DNA from: Flavobacterium notoginsengisoli
GTDB lineage: Bacteria > Bacteroidota > Bacteroidia > Flavobacteriales > Flavobacteriaceae
Direction: 5' to 3'
Length of the DNA stretch: 64,000 nucleotides
NCBI RefSeq assembly: GCF_014207905.1
Contig: NZ_JACHLB010000001.1
Location: 806,625 to 870,624, forward strand
The position numbers and the translations under genes were made by a program. How positions within the stretch are numbered: the first letter of the stretch is position 1; each line of letters begins with the position of its first letter. This document shows, one piece after another, positions 60,258 through 64,000 of this stretch. A model generated the notes under the pieces. The model did no database searches, was not told where the DNA came from, and saw only the letters and a list, made by a program, of their open reading frames with translations.

Positions 60258-61436
60258 TTATTTAAATGCAGGAATTCCAGTTACATCCATTCCGGTTATT
60301 AGTAAATGAATGTCGTGAGTTCCTTCATAAGTAATTACACTTTCTAGGTTCATCATATGACGCATAATTGAGTATTCGCCAGTAATTCCCATACCTCCGA
60401 GCATTTGTCTTGCCTCACGTGCGATATTGATAGCCATATTAACATTGTTGCGTTTTGCCATCGAAATTTGTGCTGTTGTTGCTTTTCCTTCGTTTCTCAA
60501 AACACCTAAACGCCAGGTTAATAATTGTGCTTTTGTGATTTCGGTAATCATTTCTGCCAGTTTTTTCTGCTGTAATTGTGTTCCTCCAATTGGTTTTCCG
60601 AACTGGATTCTCTCTTTAGAGTAACGTAAAGCAGTATCATAACAATCCATTGCTGCGCCAATTGCGCCCCAAGCAATTCCGTAACGAGCAGAATCTAAAC
60701 AGCCAAGCGGAGCACCAAGACCAGATTTATTAGGTAATAGATTTTCTTTTGGAACTTTTACATTATCAAAAATTAATTCACCCGTTGCAGACGCACGAAG
60801 CGACCATTTGTTGTGAGTTTCTGGTGTTGTAAAACCTTCCATACCGCGTTCTACAATTAAACCGTGAATACGGCCTTCTTCATTTTTTGCCCAAACAATA
60901 GCGATATCGGCAAATGGAGCATTTGAAATCCACATTTTGGCACCATTTAAAAGATAATGATCGCCCATATCTTTAAAATTAGTAATCATGCTTCCTGGAT
61001 CAGAACCGTGATCTGGCTCTGTTAAACCAAAACAACCGATAAATTCTCCTGTTGCCAATTTTGGAAGATATTTCATTTTTTGTTCTTCATTTCCATATTT
61101 CCATATAGGATACATTACTAAAGATGACTGAACAGATGAGGTTGATCTTACGCCAGAATCGCCTCTCTCTATTTCCTGCATAATTAAACCATAGGAAATT
61201 TGATCTAAACCAGCGCCTCCATACTCAACAGGAATATAAGGACCGAAACCACCAATTTCGCCAAGACCTTTTATAATTTGTTTAGGAAATTCTGCTTTTT
61301 GAGCGTATTCTTCTATAATAGGAGAAACTTCTCTTTTAACCCATGCACGTGCTGATTCGCGAACTAATTTGTGTTCATCGCTTAGCAAATCGTCTAAGTT
61401 ATAGTAATCTGGAGATTGAAATAGGTCTGATTTCAT
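60258..61436 (-). CDS. Acyl-CoA dehydrogenase (glutaryl-CoA dehydrogenase-like)
   Basis: A 392-residue FAD enzyme that oxidises acyl-CoA, possibly glutaryl-CoA in lysine breakdown. Motifs: FGLTEPDHGSDPGSM (FAD/substrate loop), RYGIAWGAIGAAMDCY, ARQMLGGMGITGEY, and the catalytic glutamate in SVITYEGTHDIHLLITG. The YEGT context and length fit the glutaryl-CoA group, but related dehydrogenases share it. No pathway gene is adjacent. Confidence 0.9.
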   Translation of the reverse strand: MKSDLFQSPDYYNLDDLLSDEHKLVRESARAWVKREVSPIIEEYAQKAEFPKQIIKGLGEIGGFGPYIPVEYGGAGLDQISYGLIMQEIERGDSGVRSTSSVQSSLVMYPIWKYGNEEQKMKYLPKLATGEFIGCFGLTEPDHGSDPGSMITNFKDMGDHYLLNGAKMWISNAPFADIAIVWAKNEEGRIHGLIVERGMEGFTTPETHNKWSLRASATGELIFDNVKVPKENLLPNKSGLGAPLGCLDSARYGIAWGAIGAAMDCYDTALRYSKERIQFGKPIGGTQLQQKKLAEMITEITKAQLLTWRLGVLRNEGKATTAQISMAKRNNVNMAINIAREARQMLGGMGITGEYSIMRHMMNLESVITYEGTHDIHLLITGMDVTGIPAFK

Positions 61437-61574
61437 GTTTTTTAATTTTTAACAAACAAATTTACGTAATAAAAATATAACAAATGACGCTTAAATTGTT
61501 ATATTTTTTTAGCACAAAAATAAAATTAATAGGAATTTGGCAAATTAATTGTAGTTTATTGATAATTTATAGAC

Positions 61575-61582
61575 TATTTTTG
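61575..61582 (+). promoter_or_regulatory. Predicted -7 box of the TPR-AraC regulator gene
   Basis: TATTTTTG fits TAnnTTTG and lies 20 bases before the ATG at 61603. No clear -33 TTG at the best distance. Confidence 0.45.
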
Positions 61583-61602
61583 AATACCAAAAACTAAATT
61601 AA

Positions 61603-63375
61603 ATGAGGCTGATCATCTCTTTTTTATTTTTCTTTATACTTAATACCGGTGTTGCTCAGTCAGATAAGGAGCTATCCGAGCAAAAATATTTAGAATTGCA
61701 GGATAAAATACGTTTCAGCATCAATGGAAATCATGATGAAGGTTTAACACTTGTTAAAGAATTATTAAAATCAAATAATCCAGAACATCGTACGTTTGCC
61801 AGTGGAGCAGCTTCATATCTACATCAGTTAAAAGGAGATAGCATAAGATCAGATCAAAGTTATGCAGACGCTTTGATGTATCTGAAAAAAATCCCAGAAT
61901 CTAGTAAAAAAATAAAAATACATTCTTATTTATGTAATTTTCGAGGTCTCTCTTATTGGAAAAGACACAATTATAGTCAAGCATTAAGTTCGTATCAAGA
62001 AGGAATCAAACTTTCTTCGCAAATAAACGATGTCATACAAGTGGTAAAGTTTAAGGCTAATATGGCTTTGCTAAATGAAGGCGTTGGGAATTTCCAACTG
62101 TCTATCAAGATTTTGAAACAAAACGAAGCATTTTTAGATAAAAATGAAAATCTTTATCAGAAAGATCAATTTCAGAATGCAAAAAGTAATACCTATACTA
62201 ATTTAGGGAATTCTTATGAGGGATATTACTCTAAAAATCGAAATAAAATTCAATTGTTAGATTCTGCTGAATACTTTTATAAAAAGGCAATTGCTTACTC
62301 AGACAAATTTGAGGACAATAAAATTACCGCAAAACTAAGTTTAGGAAATATTTACTCCTTTAAAAAAGATTTTAGTAATGCAGAAAAGATTTACTACGAT
62401 ATCGCTATTTATGCAAAGCAAACCAACAATGCTTTTTTATACCAAATCGCCAATTTTAATCTAGGAGATTTATATTTCACTCTAAAGAAATACGATCGAG
62501 CCCTTATTTTTTTAAAGAAAGTAGACTCTATAAGTTTTAAGAATAAAATGCTGGATAATAGTTATTTTAAATCCAATTATATTCAGGCAAAAATTTATAG
62601 TATCAAAAATGAACCTGAATTGGCTTATAAGCACTCCAAGTTATATTTGGATTCTTATGAAAAATATGAGGGGAATATGAGAGAAGAAACTCTCGAAGTT
62701 AATTATAAATTAGGTACAGCAGATCTTAGTGAAGAGATGTTAGATGTTCAGGAAAAGTATAAATATGAAGTCTTTTGGAATAAAGCTTTAAAAGTATTTT
62801 ATGTAATTCTAGTTGTCGGTATTGTTTTTTTCTTGATTAAAAGTATTCGAGACAAAAATAAAGCACATAAGAAAATGAATGCTTTGATTGAAGAATTTAA
62901 AGCTAATCTGGAGAAAAAAGAAATTGAAAATGCAGAAATTGATAAAGCTGTAATTGAAGAAGTTTTTGCCGAAGCACCAGAATTAGATGAAATTCAGCTT
63001 AAAAAGGAAAATGCAAATCTTAGTATTGATGAAGCAAAAGAAAATAAGATTGTAGAAAAATTATTAGCATTAGAAGAAAAGCTAGAATATCTAAATGCCG
63101 ATTTTACCCTTTCGTATGTTGCTAAGAAAATAAAAACAAATACTACATACCTATCTTATGTAGTAAATAAAAGATTTGGAAAATCTTTTGGTGAATATTC
63201 TAATGAATTGAAAATAAATTATGTTATTAATCAGATGATTACAAATCATTTGTATCGTAAATATTCAACTCAGGCAATAGCAGAAAGCGTTGGTTTTAAA
63301 AATGCAGTTTCGTTTGCAAAATCGTTTCGCAAAAGAACTGGAGTGTCTCCAGCTCAATTTGCGAGTAATATTTAG
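61603..63375 (+). CDS. Membrane-bound TPR sensor with AraC-type DNA-binding domain
   Basis: A 590-residue regulator. A signal peptide (ISFLFFFILNTGVAQS) is followed by about seven TPR helix pairs in the periplasm (residues 25-370), a membrane helix (about 396-414), a coiled coil with many Glu/Lys (about 420-490) and a C-terminal AraC HTH (about 495-590: LSYVAKKIKTNTTYLSYVVN and AIAESVGFKNAVSFAKSFRK). The domain order suggests direct signal transfer from a periplasmic peptide or partner to DNA. It is next to, and convergent with, the tandem GG-leader peptide genes, and may respond to or control them (inference). Confidence 0.88.
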   Translation: MRLIISFLFFFILNTGVAQSDKELSEQKYLELQDKIRFSINGNHDEGLTLVKELLKSNNPEHRTFASGAASYLHQLKGDSIRSDQSYADALMYLKKIPESSKKIKIHSYLCNFRGLSYWKRHNYSQALSSYQEGIKLSSQINDVIQVVKFKANMALLNEGVGNFQLSIKILKQNEAFLDKNENLYQKDQFQNAKSNTYTNLGNSYEGYYSKNRNKIQLLDSAEYFYKKAIAYSDKFEDNKITAKLSLGNIYSFKKDFSNAEKIYYDIAIYAKQTNNAFLYQIANFNLGDLYFTLKKYDRALIFLKKVDSISFKNKMLDNSYFKSNYIQAKIYSIKNEPELAYKHSKLYLDSYEKYEGNMREETLEVNYKLGTADLSEEMLDVQEKYKYEVFWNKALKVFYVILVVGIVFFLIKSIRDKNKAHKKMNALIEEFKANLEKKEIENAEIDKAVIEEVFAEAPELDEIQLKKENANLSIDEAKENKIVEKLLALEEKLEYLNADFTLSYVAKKIKTNTTYLSYVVNKRFGKSFGEYSNELKINYVINQMITNHLYRKYSTQAIAESVGFKNAVSFAKSFRKRTGVSPAQFASNI

Positions 63376-63393
63376 AACTACTTTCTTTATATA

Positions 63394-63558
63394 TTAAGGA
63401 TTTCCACTTCCACCGTTATTTTTTCCTGGGTCTACAGGTGGTTGCTCCGGATCTGGATTTGCAGGAGGAACACCATCACCGCCACGGATTACTTTCAATT
63501 CAGTTGCCGCTAACTTTTCATTTTTGAAATTTTCGAAATTTGATTTAGGATTTTTCAT
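63394..63558 (-). CDS. Double-glycine leader precursor peptide, copy 1
   Basis: A 54-codon gene (ATG at 63556-63558, TAA at 63394-63396). The leader MKNPKSNFENFKNEKLAATE then LKVIRGG ends in a double glycine at residues 26-27, the cleavage site of C39-type ABC transporter peptidases. The 27-residue core has the order DGVPPANPDPEQPP, then VDPGKNNGGSGNP; it is rich in Pro, Gly, Asn and Asp, and lacks cysteine. It is one of three tandem paralogues with conserved spacing. It looks like a secreted peptide or RiPP precursor; modification cannot be told. Confidence 0.82.
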   Translation of the reverse strand: MKNPKSNFENFKNEKLAATELKVIRGGDGVPPANPDPEQPPVDPGKNNGGSGNP

Positions 63559-63623
63559 GATGCTTATATTTTAGATGTCTTTGTAATTGATTTTTTTGGA
63601 TGCTTTATATAGATGGAAAGAAA

Positions 63624-63788
63624 TTAAGGATTTCCGCTTCCGCCATTATTTTTTCCAGGATCTACAGGTGGTTGCTCCGGATCTGGATTTGCAGGAGGAA
63701 CTCCATCACCGCCACGAATCACTTTCAATTCAGTTGCTACTAACTTTTCATTTTGGAAATCTTCGAAATTTGCTTTATAATTTTTCAT
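63624..63788 (-). CDS. Double-glycine leader precursor peptide, copy 2
   Basis: A 54-codon gene (ATG at 63786-63788, TAA at 63624-63626). The leader MKNYKANFEDFQNEKLVATE then LKVIRGG differs from copy 1 in five residues, but the 27-residue core after the glycines is identical. In DNA the two cores differ at six codons, all synonymous (Ser, Gly, Asn, Pro, Asp, Gly), so the core protein sequence has been held constant by selection. Confidence 0.82.
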   Translation of the reverse strand: MKNYKANFEDFQNEKLVATELKVIRGGDGVPPANPDPEQPPVDPGKNNGGSGNP

Positions 63789-63852
63789 GATGCTTATATT
63801 TTAGATGTCTTTGTAATTGATTTTTTGGATGCTTTATATAGATGGAAAAAAA

Positions 63853-63990
63853 TTAAGTATTTCCGCTACCACCATTATTTTTTCCTGGGTCTACCGGAGG
63901 AACTCCATCACCGCCACGAATCACTTTCAATTCAGTTGCTACTAATTTTTCATTTTGGAAATCTTCGAAATTTGATTTATGATTTTTCAT
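63853..63990 (-). CDS. Double-glycine leader precursor peptide, copy 3 (short core)
   Basis: A 45-codon gene (ATG at 63988-63990, TAA at 63853-63855). The leader is MKNHKSNFEDFQNEKLVATE then LKVIRGG. The core DGVPPVDPGKNNGGSGNT is 18 residues: relative to copies 1 and 2 it lacks the nine residues ANPDPEQPP and ends in Thr instead of Pro. The loss is exactly in frame, which supports real translation. Confidence 0.8.
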   Translation of the reverse strand: MKNHKSNFEDFQNEKLVATELKVIRGGDGVPPVDPGKNNGGSGNT

Positions 63991-64000
63991 GATGCTTATA

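Larger units (their letters stand above)
63394..63990. repeat. Tandem array of a 202-230 bp gene unit
   Basis: Each unit consists of the spacer CATGATGCTTATATTTTAG and following bases plus one precursor gene. Start codons lie at 63558, 63788 and 63990, giving periods of 230 and 202. The second period is shorter by a 27-base in-frame loss in the core and one base in the spacer. The array reaches close to the window edge and may continue to the right. Confidence 0.9.

Noticed and set aside
63587..63992. Two plus-strand open frames of 67 and 79 codons
   Set aside because: They are antisense to the GG-leader peptide genes and repeat only because the array repeats; the sense strand has leader-like peptides with synonymous substitutions.

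Overview
The window is a low-GC chromosomal segment that looks like a Flavobacterium (Bacteroidota, Flavobacteriia). Supporting signs are the AT-rich coding style, the TAnnTTTG-type -7 promoter boxes in front of many genes, a stand-alone nuoC and nuoD with a short NuoG, PepSY/DUF3325/DUF3649 membrane genes, and gene spacers filled with short repeated words and perfect inverted repeats of the kind common in that genus. The genus call is inference from gene content, not from a 16S gene.

Layout. 1-12226 is a complex I operon on the minus strand (nuoA to nuoM complete, nuoN cut by the window edge), with its own promoter. 12300-14700 holds a cold-shock protein gene and aspS. 14817-16371 has a TlpA-like thioredoxin lipid/periplasm protein and a MORN-repeat protein. 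16423-19934 is a PepSY/DUF3649/DUF3325 membrane operon of the iron-uptake type. 20138-24246 encodes the E2 and E1 of 2-oxoglutarate dehydrogenase. 24364-26883 has an outer-membrane-like protein, an unknown membrane gene exactly bracketed by a 37-bp perfect inverted repeat, a small conserved gene and a polyprenyl synthetase. 27151-34162 is a YceI gene plus a TetR-TolC-adaptor-RND efflux operon; YceI and TetR promoters share three palindromic operators. 34486-35736 is a Tet-type MFS exporter.

36034-45972 is the most unusual cell-envelope region: an ECF sigma factor with a membrane anti-sigma/TPR protein on the plus strand, facing a minus-strand set made of a small membrane protein, a lipoprotein, a PKD/beta-barrel protein, a membrane-anchored TPR-CHAT (caspase-like) protease and an overlapping retropepsin-like aspartic protease, with an S41 peptidase behind. 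Three copies of one promoter-like element (GGGTAACAA plus a spaced AATTG/ATAAAAG part) stand before two of the minus-strand genes and are proposed targets of the sigma factor.

46265-51644 is ordinary: TatD, an acyltransferase, asparaginase, an MFS exporter and a divergent LysR gene. After a tRNA-Ser(GGA), 51919-58031 is a tight, overlapping operon: SpeD-like AdoMet decarboxylase, a DUF4178 protein, a tiny membrane protein, DUF350, a membrane-embedded spermidine synthase, a Tat-exported FAD oxidoreductase and a His-rich polytopic membrane protein. It looks like a membrane-associated polyamine-type system. 58562-61436 has an SGNH lipoprotein, DUF3050 and an acyl-CoA dehydrogenase.

The right end (61603-64000) is the second highlight. 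A TPR/transmembrane/AraC-type regulator is followed, on the opposite strand, by three tandem short genes of 54, 54 and 45 codons. Each encodes a double-glycine leader peptide (ending VIRGG) followed by a Pro/Gly/Asn-rich core. Between copies 1 and 2 the core differs only by synonymous codons while the leader has five amino-acid changes, so the core seems to be the selected product. They are likely precursors of exported (possibly modified) peptides; the maturation genes would lie beyond the window.
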